A stretch of DNA of 64,000 bases. Source: REEB481 sp964586595. GTDB lineage: Bacteria > Bacteroidota > Bacteroidia > NS11-12g > UBA955. The stretch is taken from positions 62,001 through 126,000 of the forward strand of contig CAZPHB010000005.1 of assembly GCA_964586595.1 (NCBI GenBank). Direction: 5' to 3'. The position numbers were made by a program, and so were the translations under genes. This document shows positions 7,600 through 16,430 of this stretch, piece after piece. The notes beneath the pieces are model-generated. The model saw only the letters and a program-made list of their open reading frames with translations. It was not told where the DNA came from and made no database searches. Numbering within the stretch: position 1 is the stretch's first letter; each line of letters starts with the position of its first letter.

Positions 7600-9111
7600 A
7601 TGTCCACCCGTAAATCCATGCTCATCATCCTCGACGGATTTGGTATCGGCAAGCACGACCACAGCGATGCTGTGTGGGAAGCAAATACGCCGTTTACCGA
7701 TTCACTCTCCGCACAATACCCGCATACGCGGCTGTGGACCCACGGGGAACATGTGGGACTGCCCGACGGTCAAATGGGCAACAGCGAAGTGGGCCACATG
7801 AACATCGGCGCAGGCCGTGTGGTGTGGCAGATGCTGGTGCGCATCAACAAGAGCATTCGCGAAGGGCAGCTGGCGCAGCATCCGCAATTGCTGGAAACGA
7901 TGCACCAGGTGAAGCGGGAAGGTAAAGCACTGCATTTTCTGGGTTTGCTGGGCGATGGCGGCGTGCATGCTTCGAGCGAGCATTTGTTTGCGCTGTGCGA
8001 TATAGCCAAAGCGCAGGGCCTGGAAAAAGTGTATATCCACGGCTTCCTCGACGGCCGTGATACCGATCCCAAAAGCGGTGAAGGTTTTGTGCAGGAGCTG
8101 CTGGCGCGCACGGCAGATACGCCGGCGAAACTGGTGTCGCTGGTGGGACGCTATTTCGCGATGGACCGCGACAAGCGCTGGGAGCGTGTGAAAAAAGCAT
8201 ACGATCTGCTGGTACATGGCAAAGGCGAGTATTGTTCCGACTGGTTGCAGTGGCTGCGCGACAGCTATGCCGCCGGACTTACCGACGAATTCATGGAGCC
8301 GCTGGTGGTTCCCGGAGGCGAAGGCAGGCTGGAAGCCGGCGATGCCGTGGTGTTCTTCAATTTCAGAACGGATCGCGGCAGGCAGTTGACCCAGGTACTT
8401 ACGCAAACCGAAATGCCCGAACACGGCATGCACACCGTGCCACTGGATTATACCACTTTTACCACCTACGATGCTTCGTACAAAGGGGTGAAGGTGTTGT
8501 TTGAAGACCAGAATCTGAACAATACGCTGGGCGAAGTAGTAAGCAAAGCCGGCCTGAAACAGCTTCGCGCTGCAGAAACCGAGAAATATCCTCATGTTAC
8601 CTTTTTCTTCAGCGGAGGAAGGGAAGCAGTTTTTCCCGGTGAAGCACGCATCATGGTGGCATCACCCAAGGTGCCGACCTACGACTTGCAGCCGGAGATG
8701 AGCGCTCCCGAGCTGTGCGACCGACTGCTGGAGCAAATCCGCGCAGAAGCGGCCGATTTCATGTGCATCAACTTTGCCAATCCCGATATGGTGGGGCATA
8801 CAGGTGTTTTTCCGGCGATTGTGAAAGCGGTAGAAACCGTGGATCAATGCGCCCGGGCACTCGTTGAAGCGGGCCTGCAGCACGGGTATGATTGCCTGAT
8901 CATTGCCGACCACGGCAACGCCGATTTTGCCGTAAATGCCGACGGAACACCCAATACTGCCCACAGCATGAATCCCGTTCCCTGCTGGCTGGTGAGCAAG
9001 GACCTCAAACCCGTGCTTCACGAAGGCAAACTGGCCGATGTGGCGCCGACGATTCTGAAAATGATGGAATTACCCCAACCCGCCGACATGAGCGGCGTAA
9101 GCCTGTTTTGA
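7600..9111 (+). CDS. gpmI: 2,3-bisphosphoglycerate-independent phosphoglycerate mutase
   Basis: Interconverts 3- and 2-phosphoglycerate in glycolysis and gluconeogenesis; cytoplasmic, Mn-dependent, alkaline-phosphatase superfamily. The 503 aa match the family (about 510). The metal-binding Asp12 in LIILDGFG and the phospho-accepting Ser62 in QMGNSEVGHMNIGAGR are present, followed by the phosphotransferase-insert domain (FLDGRDTDPKSG) and C-terminal metal ligands NPDMVGHTG and IADHGNAD. The frame is open upstream to 7387 but those residues are unlike gpmI; the ATG at 7600 aligns with family starts and with the promoter box. Its TGA overlaps the ATG of the next gene by one base. Confidence 0.97.
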   Translation: MSTRKSMLIILDGFGIGKHDHSDAVWEANTPFTDSLSAQYPHTRLWTHGEHVGLPDGQMGNSEVGHMNIGAGRVVWQMLVRINKSIREGQLAQHPQLLETMHQVKREGKALHFLGLLGDGGVHASSEHLFALCDIAKAQGLEKVYIHGFLDGRDTDPKSGEGFVQELLARTADTPAKLVSLVGRYFAMDRDKRWERVKKAYDLLVHGKGEYCSDWLQWLRDSYAAGLTDEFMEPLVVPGGEGRLEAGDAVVFFNFRTDRGRQLTQVLTQTEMPEHGMHTVPLDYTTFTTYDASYKGVKVLFEDQNLNNTLGEVVSKAGLKQLRAAETEKYPHVTFFFSGGREAVFPGEARIMVASPKVPTYDLQPEMSAPELCDRLLEQIRAEAADFMCINFANPDMVGHTGVFPAIVKAVETVDQCARALVEAGLQHGYDCLIIADHGNADFAVNADGTPNTAHSMNPVPCWLVSKDLKPVLHEGKLADVAPTILKMMELPQPADMSGVSLF

Positions 9112-9668
9112 TGAAGAAAATAACCCTGATTTGTTCCGTACTGGCCTTACACGCCTGTGCCCAAAAGGAAGCAAGCACGAACGGTCCCTGGTTTCAGGTG
9201 CCGGCCTACATGAAAGCGGAAATAGCCGCGCTCAAGAAAGCCAATCCTGCCATCAGTAAAACTCTGGTTTGGGGCGATGAACTCCGAAGTGCGCAGGAAG
9301 ATTCGGTGGATTGGGATCGGGAATTGGCCATTTGGGAACGGATGGATCTGAATAAGGCCGCATGGAGCGCTTCTTTCGATTCAACGGTGAAGCAAACCGC
9401 TGATGGCGGACGTTTTGTGTTGTATGAAAGCAGAGATCAGAAACCCGAACTTCGGTCTGTGAGTCTGCTTTACGACGCAAAGGAAGCGCTGTTGGTGATC
9501 GAAGCCGACTGGGAGGAACACCATTTTTGGATGCACCGCAGCTATCGCCTCAGTTATCTTCCCGGTAAAGGATACAACATTAAAGGCTGGCAACAGGGTT
9601 TGTGGGAAGCGCGCAAAGAGTTTGAAATCTTCGCCGACATCCAGAACGACGCCTTTCTGAATCACTGA
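9111..9668 (+). CDS. Uncharacterised lipoprotein
   Basis: 185 aa starting MKKITLICSVLALHACAQ, a lipoprotein signal with lipobox LHAC (Cys16). The mature part is acidic and Trp-rich (VDWDRELAIWERMD, EADWEEHHFWMHRSYRLSY) with alternating strand-like segments. I do not recognise a named family. The ATG overlaps the gpmI stop by one base (TGATG), so it is translationally coupled to gpmI. Expected on the periplasmic face of a membrane; function unknown. Confidence 0.75.
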   Translation: MKKITLICSVLALHACAQKEASTNGPWFQVPAYMKAEIAALKKANPAISKTLVWGDELRSAQEDSVDWDRELAIWERMDLNKAAWSASFDSTVKQTADGGRFVLYESRDQKPELRSVSLLYDAKEALLVIEADWEEHHFWMHRSYRLSYLPGKGYNIKGWQQGLWEARKEFEIFADIQNDAFLNH

Positions 9669-9690
9669 ACGGCAAGCGCAATAATATTCC

Positions 9691-9954
9691 TCAGGAAAGG
9701 TGGTTCCTGCGCGGGTCTTTGCCTGCTTCGTTGCGTGCCCTTGAGGTTTCCCGACCCGCTGCATAACCCTGCTGACTGAACGCGGCCAAAGTAAAGACCT
9801 TCAATCCGGTGAGCATGAACACCACGCTGGCTGCAATTTCAAATTGCTGCAACAAAGCCTGAGGCTCTACAAATGAACGAAACATCAACACCAGGGCAAT
9901 CAGAAATAGGATGTAGGCTGAAGCTGATTTTAATGCATGGGTTATCTGTGTCAT
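9691..9954 (-). CDS. Small two-TM membrane protein
   Basis: 87 aa from the ATG at 9954 (MTQITHALKSASAYILF). Two hydrophobic segments at about residues 13-29 and 42-60, then a basic hydrophilic tail (GRETSRARNEAGKDPRR). No family recognised. A longer frame reaches 10047 but adds non-hydrophobic, compositionally poor residues over the LysR promoter region. Divergent from the LysR gene, convergent with the lipoprotein gene, 22 nt apart. Confidence 0.55.
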   Translation of the reverse strand: MTQITHALKSASAYILFLIALVLMFRSFVEPQALLQQFEIAASVVFMLTGLKVFTLAAFSQQGYAAGRETSRARNEAGKDPRRNHLS

Positions 9955-10069
9955 CGTATATGGTGTTTTTAGGTTGCGGCGTTTGTTCCGTCCATCAACA
10001 ATGCAAAAGTCTAGGCTGCTGTGCATAAAACTAAATTTAACTTCCAAATGTTATGTATAACCTTTAGTT

Positions 10070-10996
10070 ATGAATTTCACGCTGAGTCAGTTGCAGGTGT
10101 TTCTCAAAGTGGTAGAAACACAAAGCGTTACCAAAGCATCAGAAGCCTTGCACCTCACGCAGCCGGCGGTATCAATACAGCTGCGCAAATTTCAGGAGCA
10201 GTTCGACATTCCACTCACAGAAGTGGTGGGCAGGAAGCTGTACATTACCGATTTCGGGAAAGAGATTGCCGACGCTGCAGAGCAAATTCTGCAACAGGTA
10301 AACGCCATCAACTACAAAACACATGCACACAAAGGACAATTGTTCGGCCACCTGAGGGTTTCTGTAGTTTCTACCGGGAAATACGTAATGCCGTATTTTC
10401 TGTCGGACTTTGTGAACGGCAACCCGGGCGTAGAACTGCAAATGGACGTGACCAATAAATTGAAGGTTCTTGAAAGTTTGCAGCAAAACGAAATTGATTT
10501 CGCCCTGGTATCCAGTTTGCCTGAACACCTGAACATTGAGCATCTGGATTTGCTCCAGAATAAGTTGTACCTGATTGGAAATGCAGGCCATGACACGCCG
10601 GAGCAACCGCTCAATGCTCAGGATCTGGGATGCATGCCCCTCATCTTCCGCGAACAAGGTTCGGGAACCCGGCAAACCATGGAACGATTTATTGATGTGA
10701 ATCGCATAGATGTTTCCAAGAAGCTGGAACTTACTTCCAATGAGGCCGTAAAGCAATCCATCCTGGCGGGTCTGGGTTATTCGGTGATGCCGCTAATTGG
10801 CATCCGTAATGAAATCCTTAAAGGCGAACTGAAAATTATTCCCATGCGCGGATTGCCCTTCCGTTCCAGTTGGAGTTTGGTATGGCTGAAAGGCAAACGT
10901 CATGGTCCGGTGGCACGTGCATTCCTGGATCATATCAACGCCAAGAAAGAGGAAATCGTTGCCAAGCATTTCAGCTGGTCGGAACAGTTTTCCTGA
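10070..10996 (+). CDS. LysR-family transcriptional regulator
   Basis: 308 aa. N-terminal winged helix-turn-helix (FTLSQLQVFLKVVETQSVTK, ALHLTQPAVSIQLRKFQEQF) at residues 1-60, then a substrate-binding domain resembling the CbbR/CysB group (GHLRVSVVSTGKYVMPYFL; ILAGLGYSVMPLIGI). Usually acts on a divergent or adjacent promoter with a small-molecule co-inducer. Candidates here are its own promoter, the small membrane gene and the aldehyde dehydrogenase 99 nt downstream. The intergenic region holds the inverted repeat ACTAAA (10030-10035) / TTTAGT (10063-10068), whose downstream arm nearly touches the ATG; its use as an operator is inference. Confidence 0.93.
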   Translation: MNFTLSQLQVFLKVVETQSVTKASEALHLTQPAVSIQLRKFQEQFDIPLTEVVGRKLYITDFGKEIADAAEQILQQVNAINYKTHAHKGQLFGHLRVSVVSTGKYVMPYFLSDFVNGNPGVELQMDVTNKLKVLESLQQNEIDFALVSSLPEHLNIEHLDLLQNKLYLIGNAGHDTPEQPLNAQDLGCMPLIFREQGSGTRQTMERFIDVNRIDVSKKLELTSNEAVKQSILAGLGYSVMPLIGIRNEILKGELKIIPMRGLPFRSSWSLVWLKGKRHGPVARAFLDHINAKKEEIVAKHFSWSEQFS

Positions 10997-11095
10997 ACAG
11001 GAAGTTTGAGGGTGAGCTTGACCCAAGTTTCATTTATTGTGGAATTTGTTTCAGTAATGAAAGGTTGGCTTCCTTTACTTTGAACCTGAATCATC

Positions 11096-12544
11096 ATGGA
11101 ATCCATCCTGAATTACATCAACGGCGAATTGCGCCCTGCCGTTTCCGGAGCCTGGCTCGACAATGAAGATCCTTCCTGCGGAGCAGTGTACAGCCGTATT
11201 GCAGCTTCCGATGCTGCAGATGTTGCCGCTGCCGTTGACGCTGCTGAACAGGCATTTCCCGCCTGGTCCGCGTTGAAAGCCGAACAAAGGGCAGCCTTCC
11301 TGTTCCGCATGGCCGATCTGATGGAAGCCGATTTGGATGCGCTGGCTGCAGATGAAAGCCGTGATTCCGGCAAACCGCTGGCCCTGGCCCGCCGCATGGA
11401 CATTCCCCGTGCCGTAGATAATTTCAGGTTTTTTGCATCGGCAGCAACGCAATTTGCTTCCGAAAGCCATCAAACTTCCCCGGAACTGTTCAATTATACC
11501 CTGCGTCAGCCCCTTGGCGTGGTGGGTTGCATCAGCCCCTGGAATTTACCCTTGTACCTGTTTACCTGGAAAATAGCTCCGGCCCTGGCAGCGGGTTGTT
11601 GCGTGGTAGCCAAGCCTTCCGAAGTAACGCCCATGTCGGCATTTCGTCTGGCACAAATAGCGCAAAAGGCCGGACTTCCCGCGGGAGTACTGAACATCCT
11701 GCATGGTACCGGTCCGCAGGCCGGCAGCGCCATCGTTGCACATCCGCGCATCAAGGCCATCAGCTTTACCGGCGGCACCAAAACCGGTGCAGCGATTGCT
11801 GCCACGGCCGCGCCCATGTTCAAAAAGCTTTCGCTGGAACTCGGTGGCAAGAATCCAACCATCGTGTTCGCCGATGCAGATTTCGACCTCGCGCTGAATA
11901 CTGCTGTGCGTGCCTCCTTCACCAACCAGGGACAAATTTGCCTGTGTGGCTCGCGCATTTTGGTTCAGGATGCCATTTATGCACAGTTTCGCGATGCCTT
12001 TGTGGCAAAGGTGCAGCAGCTGAAGGTTGGAAATCCTGCCCACGCGGATACGGACATTGGTGCTTTGGTAGGAAAGGCGCACTTTGAAAAGGTGAAACAA
12101 TACATCGAGCTGGCCAAACAGGAAGGCGGAAACATTCTTTGCGGTGGTGAACCGCAGCAGCCTGTTCCCGGCGGTTATTACCTCAGCCCAACGGTTATTG
12201 AAGGGCTGCCACAGCAGTGCCGTACCAACATGGAAGAGATTTTCGGTCCCGTGGTGACCTTGCAATCCTTCCATGATGAAGCAGAGGCGCTTGCGCTGGC
12301 CAACGCCACTGAATACGGATTGGCTGCCGGGCTGTGGACTTCAGACCTCAACCGCGCACATCGCGTGGCCCACAAGCTGCAGATGGGCATTGTTTGGGTG
12401 AACTGCTGGCTGGAACGCGACCTGCGCACGCCGTTCGGTGGCGTGAAGAGCAGCGGCGTAGGGCGGGAAGGCGGCTGGGAAGCCATGCGCTTCTTCACCG
12501 AACCCAAGAATGTAGGGGTGAAACTGGTATTGAATCAGGAATAA
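11096..12544 (+). CDS. NAD-dependent aldehyde dehydrogenase, ALDH8/aminomuconate-semialdehyde type
   Basis: 482-aa ALDH superfamily enzyme. Catalytic Glu248 lies in LELGGKNP and nucleophile Cys282 in NQGQICLCGSRI; the double-Cys ICLC is typical of ALDH8A1 and 2-hydroxy/2-aminomuconic-semialdehyde dehydrogenases. Cofactor-binding SPWNLPL and FTGGTKTG are present. A role in tryptophan-kynurenine degradation (2-aminomuconate semialdehyde oxidation) is suggested by this resemblance and by a kynurenine monooxygenase gene elsewhere in the window; a related hydroxymuconic or other semialdehyde remains possible. A near-consensus TTACTTTG box ends 13 nt upstream of the ATG. Confidence 0.9.
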   Translation: MESILNYINGELRPAVSGAWLDNEDPSCGAVYSRIAASDAADVAAAVDAAEQAFPAWSALKAEQRAAFLFRMADLMEADLDALAADESRDSGKPLALARRMDIPRAVDNFRFFASAATQFASESHQTSPELFNYTLRQPLGVVGCISPWNLPLYLFTWKIAPALAAGCCVVAKPSEVTPMSAFRLAQIAQKAGLPAGVLNILHGTGPQAGSAIVAHPRIKAISFTGGTKTGAAIAATAAPMFKKLSLELGGKNPTIVFADADFDLALNTAVRASFTNQGQICLCGSRILVQDAIYAQFRDAFVAKVQQLKVGNPAHADTDIGALVGKAHFEKVKQYIELAKQEGGNILCGGEPQQPVPGGYYLSPTVIEGLPQQCRTNMEEIFGPVVTLQSFHDEAEALALANATEYGLAAGLWTSDLNRAHRVAHKLQMGIVWVNCWLERDLRTPFGGVKSSGVGREGGWEAMRFFTEPKNVGVKLVLNQE

Positions 12545-12578
12545 TCCCTTGCTGCGCGCACAAACATGCCAGGTGCGC

Positions 12579-13199
12579 TTACCCTGCAAAAAAACTGATG
12601 ATGCCGGTTAATATCAGCACCGTTCCGGTAATCCGTTTTTCGTGATGTTCCATAAAGTGCAGGTTCAGGCGGTGTAATCCGCTCAGGGTAAAACCAACCA
12701 GTCCAAGCATGCCAATGATGGTTACCATTGTGTAAATCACAGCCACTGAAATAATGGCTGAATTGCCAAAAGCTCCGGCTGAAAGGAAATAACTTTCTAT
12801 TTCCAGACAAGGCGAAAAGAACATGGCAGCTGCCATGGTGAGCAGTACCGTAGCGGGTTTCAGCTTCTTCAGCGATTTTTCGGAAGGAAGGTGTTCGTGG
12901 TGGCTGTGGCCGCTGTTCAGACTGAAATACACCAGTCCAAGCAGGATGAGCAGCAAAGGTGCCAGCAGGTGTCCGAAAAATTCCAGTTCCGTGGCCAGGC
13001 GCTTGCCAATCAGGCCCAGTACAATGCCCAGGCCAACAGTGCTCAGCACATGCGCCAGTCCAAGCATCAGCGTGAAGCGCAGCGTTTGCATTCTGGTCCA
13101 TTTTTCCGAACGTGCCAAAGCCACCAAAGGCAACCAATGGCTGGGCAACAACACGTGAATAAGACTCAATAAAAAACTGCCGAAGAGAATCTGAACCAT
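12579..13199 (-). CDS. NicO/TauE-like polytopic membrane protein, possible Ni/Co or metal transporter
   Basis: 206 aa with about six hydrophobic segments. His-containing motifs HVLLPSHWLPL in TM1, GLAHVLSTVG in TM2, a cytoplasmic or periplasmic His cluster GHSHHEH in the central loop and SPCLEIESYF after TM4 resemble NicO (RcnA/nickel-cobalt) and urease-accessory-type transporters. TauE/SafE-like membership is an alternative. It starts only 12 bp from the divergent promoter of the cytochrome gene and is convergent with the aldehyde dehydrogenase. Confidence 0.7.
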   Translation of the reverse strand: MVQILFGSFLLSLIHVLLPSHWLPLVALARSEKWTRMQTLRFTLMLGLAHVLSTVGLGIVLGLIGKRLATELEFFGHLLAPLLLILLGLVYFSLNSGHSHHEHLPSEKSLKKLKPATVLLTMAAAMFFSPCLEIESYFLSAGAFGNSAIISVAVIYTMVTIIGMLGLVGFTLSGLHRLNLHFMEHHEKRITGTVLILTGIISFFAG

Positions 13200-13206
13200 G
13201 CCTCCG

Positions 13207-13214
13207 CAAAGGTA
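13207..13214 (-). promoter_or_regulatory. -7 box TACCTTTG of the NicO-like gene
   Basis: TACCTTTG on the minus strand ends 7 nt before the ATG at 13199. Separated by only 11 bp from the divergent TATATTTG box at 13226-13233. Confidence 0.5.
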
Positions 13215-13225
13215 TCCCTCTTGGT

Positions 13226-13233
13226 TATATTTG
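13226..13233 (+). promoter_or_regulatory. -7 box TATATTTG of the cytochrome c gene
   Basis: TATATTTG ends 8 nt before the ATG at 13242. No TTTG at -33; the corresponding region is the start of the divergent gene. Confidence 0.5.
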
Positions 13234-13241
13234 CCCTACTT

Positions 13242-13853
13242 ATGGGAACCGGAATGTTACACACCCACAAGCTCAGCGTGATGCTGTTTCTTGTACTTTA
13301 CCTGTTTAAACTCATTTTTCTGCTCACCAACAATGCGAAAGCCATGGCGATCATGCAGAAAAAAGGCTGGCGCATTTTTGACATGGGCCTCAGCACGCTG
13401 TTTCTTGCAACGGGCTTGTATTTGCTGTTCACCGCCGCAGAAGTAAAGATGCTGCAATGGGTGAAAATTGGCATGGTATTCCTCAGCATCCCCATTGCCA
13501 TCATCGGATTCAGAAAAGGCAACAAACCACTTGCCACCCTCAGCGTGCTGCTCATTTTTGGTGCATACGGAATGGCCGAAGCTGCCAAGAAAAACCATGT
13601 GCAGCCCGTGGCCGCAGGCGCCACGCCTCAGGAAACTGCAAAGGCGATGTATGTATTAGAATGTGAGAAATGTCACGGTAAAGATGGTGCTTTGGGCGCA
13701 GGAGGTGCGGCCAACCTCCAGACCAGTACGCTTTCAGAAGCTGAGATCGTAACCATTATTCGGAAAGGGAAAAATCTAATGCCTCCATTTGTCGGATGGA
13801 ATGATGAGCAGCTCAAAATTCTTGCTGATTACACCAAGTCGCTCCGTAAATGA
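13242..13853 (+). CDS. SirB-like membrane domain fused to a c-type cytochrome domain
   Basis: 203 aa. Residues 1 to about 115 hold four hydrophobic helices (LSVMLFLVLYLFKLIFLL; LSTLFLATGLYLLF; KIGMVFLSIPIAIIGF; LATLSVLLIFGAYG), like SirB/CopD-type small membrane proteins. Residues about 135-203 are a cytochrome c module with the haem attachment site CEKCHG and a distal Met in LMPPF. Predicted membrane-anchored periplasmic electron carrier; partner unknown. The start at ATG 13242 follows the TATATTTG box; an earlier in-frame start at 13221 would overlap that box. Its stop overlaps the next gene's ATG (ATGA). Confidence 0.85.
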   Translation: MGTGMLHTHKLSVMLFLVLYLFKLIFLLTNNAKAMAIMQKKGWRIFDMGLSTLFLATGLYLLFTAAEVKMLQWVKIGMVFLSIPIAIIGFRKGNKPLATLSVLLIFGAYGMAEAAKKNHVQPVAAGATPQETAKAMYVLECEKCHGKDGALGAGGAANLQTSTLSEAEIVTIIRKGKNLMPPFVGWNDEQLKILADYTKSLRK

Positions 13854-15709
13854 GGTACCGTTTCCTGTTGTTGCTTTTGCTCTGCGGGTTGTCAGAACTG
13901 GCCGCGCAGGGTTCGTTTCGCGTAGCGCGAAACCTTCAGGCTCCGCGTGCGCACGTTTTTGAACCCTTGAAGCATGAAGAACCACGGCTGGAGCAGCTGC
14001 AACAGGAAATGCCCAAGCCCGGCGGGCTCATGCCGGGCTTAACCGCCTACCAAAATGCGCGTCGCGAAGCCATGGGGCGTTCGCGCAGCAACAACAAGGC
14101 TGAACCCACGCCACAGGAGCAGTTGCTCCCAAACATGGAACGAGGTTTTGAAGGGCTTTCCGGCAGCGGAACACCCAACGACAACCACGTAGCCGTGAAC
14201 AACGAAGGTGTGGTGATGTCGGTGCTCAATACCAACATCCGCGTATTCAACGACACCGGAAAACTACTGAAAACCTGGGGCCTGGCCTCGTTTGCCCGCA
14301 ACCCGAACCTCAATCCTGAAGGTACGCTGCCCATGTTGGATCGTCCGTTTGATCCGCGGGTGCTTTTTGATCAGGAAGCCAACCGCTGGATTGTGGTGTT
14401 CATGAACGGCACCTTGCACAGCAACAGCGCCACCATCGTGGGATTTTCCACTTCTTCAGATCCGCTGCAACCCTGGAATGTGTACCGCCTGTCGGGGAAT
14501 CCGCTGAACGATACCACCTGGAGCGATTATCCCATCGTGGCACTGGGTTCCGGTGATTTGTTCATCACCCTGAATCAGCTCAAAAACAACAAGGGCTGGC
14601 AGGACGGATTCGTGCAAAGCATCATCTGGCAGGTAAACAAAAGCGATGGTTTCGAAGGAAGGAGCCTGCAGAAAAACTTGTGGCACAGCCTGAAGTTTCA
14701 GGGCAAATCCATTTGGAGCATCTGTCCTGCTCAGGGCGGGCTGAAATTGTACCCCGATATGTATTTCCTGAGTGTGCGTCCGGCCGATACGCTGAACGAT
14801 TCACTCTTCATCCATAAAATATCAGGAACCCAGGCTTCCGGAAATGCCGCTTATTCCCTGAAGGTGATCCGTGCCGACAAAACCTATGGCTATCCGCCAT
14901 CGGCCCTGCAACCCCAAGGTTATAAACTGGCCTGTAATGATGCACGCGTATTGCATGCGGTTCAAACGGGAAAGGTGATTCACTACGCGCAGAATTCCAT
15001 CCATCCGCAAAGCCTGCAACCCTGCATCTACCATGGAGCCTTGTATGATTTGGACGGAACGCCCGAAGCAAAAGCACAATACATCACCACAGACTCCTTA
15101 GACTTTGCCTATCCGGCCATAGCCGCGGCAGGTACTGCGGAAGACGATCCTTCCGTGCTGATCACCTTTCAGCATTCCGCTGCGCAAACCTTTCCGGGAA
15201 CATCGGTAGTGTATTGCAATCGCTACCGCGAGTATTCAAACATCCTCCGGATCAAGCAGGGCCGGAGCATCATCAATTATTCCTTCTTGCCTAAAGACCA
15301 ACAGCGCTGGGGCGATTATGAAGGAATTCAGAAAAAGTACAACGAACCCAATACCTGGTATTTGGTAGGTTCCTATGGCAATGGAGGCATGAACGCCTGG
15401 ATTTCACGGCTCAGCCTGAATGATCCCTTGCGACAAACGATTGAAATCAAAGAGTTCAGGGTATTCCCCAATCCCGCCGATGATGCAGTAAAAATTGAAT
15501 TGAGCATCAACGCCTCCGGCGTGTATCGGGCCGTTTTGGTGAACATGAAAGGGCAGGAGCAAATCCTCGATACACGCTTTGTGCTTGATGCCGGAACCCA
15601 TTTGGTGAAACTGAATACGGCCAACATCTCATCAGGTGTTTATTACCTGCGCATTTATGAAGAAGGCAGCGGCCAAACCACCGGAACCTATAAACTGTGG
15701 ATGCGTTGA
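13850..15709 (+). CDS. Secreted protein with T9SS type A sorting domain
   Basis: 619 aa. Signal peptide MRYRFLLLLLLCGLSELAAQ, then a long beta-rich domain rich in Trp/Asp/Asn (DRPFDPRVLFDQEANRWIVVF; SSDPLQPWNVYRL) of the kind seen in Bacteroidota secreted sugar-binding or propeller-like proteins. The C-terminal 85 residues (from FRVFPNPADDAVKIEL, about 535-619) form a T9SS type A sorting domain, so export across the outer membrane and surface attachment or release are expected. Overlaps the cytochrome gene upstream by 4 nt and truB downstream by 13 nt. Catalytic activity not evident. Confidence 0.88.
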   Translation: MRYRFLLLLLLCGLSELAAQGSFRVARNLQAPRAHVFEPLKHEEPRLEQLQQEMPKPGGLMPGLTAYQNARREAMGRSRSNNKAEPTPQEQLLPNMERGFEGLSGSGTPNDNHVAVNNEGVVMSVLNTNIRVFNDTGKLLKTWGLASFARNPNLNPEGTLPMLDRPFDPRVLFDQEANRWIVVFMNGTLHSNSATIVGFSTSSDPLQPWNVYRLSGNPLNDTTWSDYPIVALGSGDLFITLNQLKNNKGWQDGFVQSIIWQVNKSDGFEGRSLQKNLWHSLKFQGKSIWSICPAQGGLKLYPDMYFLSVRPADTLNDSLFIHKISGTQASGNAAYSLKVIRADKTYGYPPSALQPQGYKLACNDARVLHAVQTGKVIHYAQNSIHPQSLQPCIYHGALYDLDGTPEAKAQYITTDSLDFAYPAIAAAGTAEDDPSVLITFQHSAAQTFPGTSVVYCNRYREYSNILRIKQGRSIINYSFLPKDQQRWGDYEGIQKKYNEPNTWYLVGSYGNGGMNAWISRLSLNDPLRQTIEIKEFRVFPNPADDAVKIELSINASGVYRAVLVNMKGQEQILDTRFVLDAGTHLVKLNTANISSGVYYLRIYEEGSGQTTGTYKLWMR

Positions 15710-16389
15710 ACCAGGAGCCGGAACCGGAACACATCATTCTGGTCAATAAACCCTACGGCTGGAGTTCGTTCCAGGCGGTGAAGAAAATCAAGTATCTGTT
15801 TAAGGCCAGAAAATGCGGTCATGCCGGCACGCTTGATCCCTTGGCTACAGGCTTGCTGATTTTGTGCACCGGGAAAGCTACCCGCAAACTGGAAGGATTT
15901 CAGGGGCAGGAAAAAGAATATACCGGAACCATGGTGCTGGGTGCCACCACGCCATCTTACGATATGGAAACAGAAGTGAATGAGCACTTTCCCACCGGTC
16001 AAATCAACGCACAGTTGATTGCGGAAACGCTTCCTTTGTTTACCGGAAACATCGCGCAGGTACCACCGCTGTTCAGCGCGGTGAAAGTAGATGGAAAACG
16101 GGCGTACAAACTGGCCAGGGAAGGCGTGGCGCACCAGTTGGAATCCCGCAATGTGGTGGTGCGTGCATTTGAAATTACCCGAATGGAACTTCCCGAATTG
16201 GATTTTCGTGTGGTTTGTTCCAAGGGAACTTATATCCGTTCGCTCATACACGACTTCGGCAAAGCGATGAACAGCGGAGCTTATTTGAAGTCATTGTGCC
16301 GCACAAGAATTGGTGATTTCAGGCTGGAAGATGCCAAAACACCTGAGGAATGGCAAGACGCATTGCGCAAAAACGATTCCCTTGCCTAA
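15697..16389 (+). CDS. truB: tRNA pseudouridine(55) synthase
   Basis: Forms pseudouridine 55 in the T-loop of tRNAs. The 230 aa show the TruB core: VNKPYGWSSFQAV, the catalytic Asp in GHAGTLDPLATG, GKATRKLEGFQGQEKEYTG and the conserved CSKGTYIRSLIHDFG. Starts with GTG, 13 nt inside the end of the preceding T9SS gene, so translation is coupled. Length is short, as in Bacteroidota TruB, which lack a C-terminal PUA domain. Confidence 0.95.
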   Translation: MDALNQEPEPEHIILVNKPYGWSSFQAVKKIKYLFKARKCGHAGTLDPLATGLLILCTGKATRKLEGFQGQEKEYTGTMVLGATTPSYDMETEVNEHFPTGQINAQLIAETLPLFTGNIAQVPPLFSAVKVDGKRAYKLAREGVAHQLESRNVVVRAFEITRMELPELDFRVVCSKGTYIRSLIHDFGKAMNSGAYLKSLCRTRIGDFRLEDAKTPEEWQDALRKNDSLA

Positions 16390-16394
16390 TTTTG
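16387..16394 (+). promoter_or_regulatory. -7 box TAATTTTG before the TlpA-like gene
   Basis: TAATTTTG overlaps the truB stop codon and lies 36 nt before the ATG at 16431. Consensus match but no checked -33. Confidence 0.35.
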
Positions 16395-16430
16395 GGGAAC
16401 GGAACAACATTTGATACTATTCGACACATC

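Noticed and set aside
7702..8595. 297-codon minus-strand frame over gpmI
   Set aside because: Opposite-strand shadow of a long, unambiguous enzyme gene; composition rich in His/Gln/Ala without any recognisable domain.
12556..12578. GCGCAC ... GTGCGC hairpin between the aldehyde dehydrogenase and NicO-like genes, considered as bidirectional terminator
   Set aside because: Only six base pairs with an 11-nt loop and no T-run on either strand.
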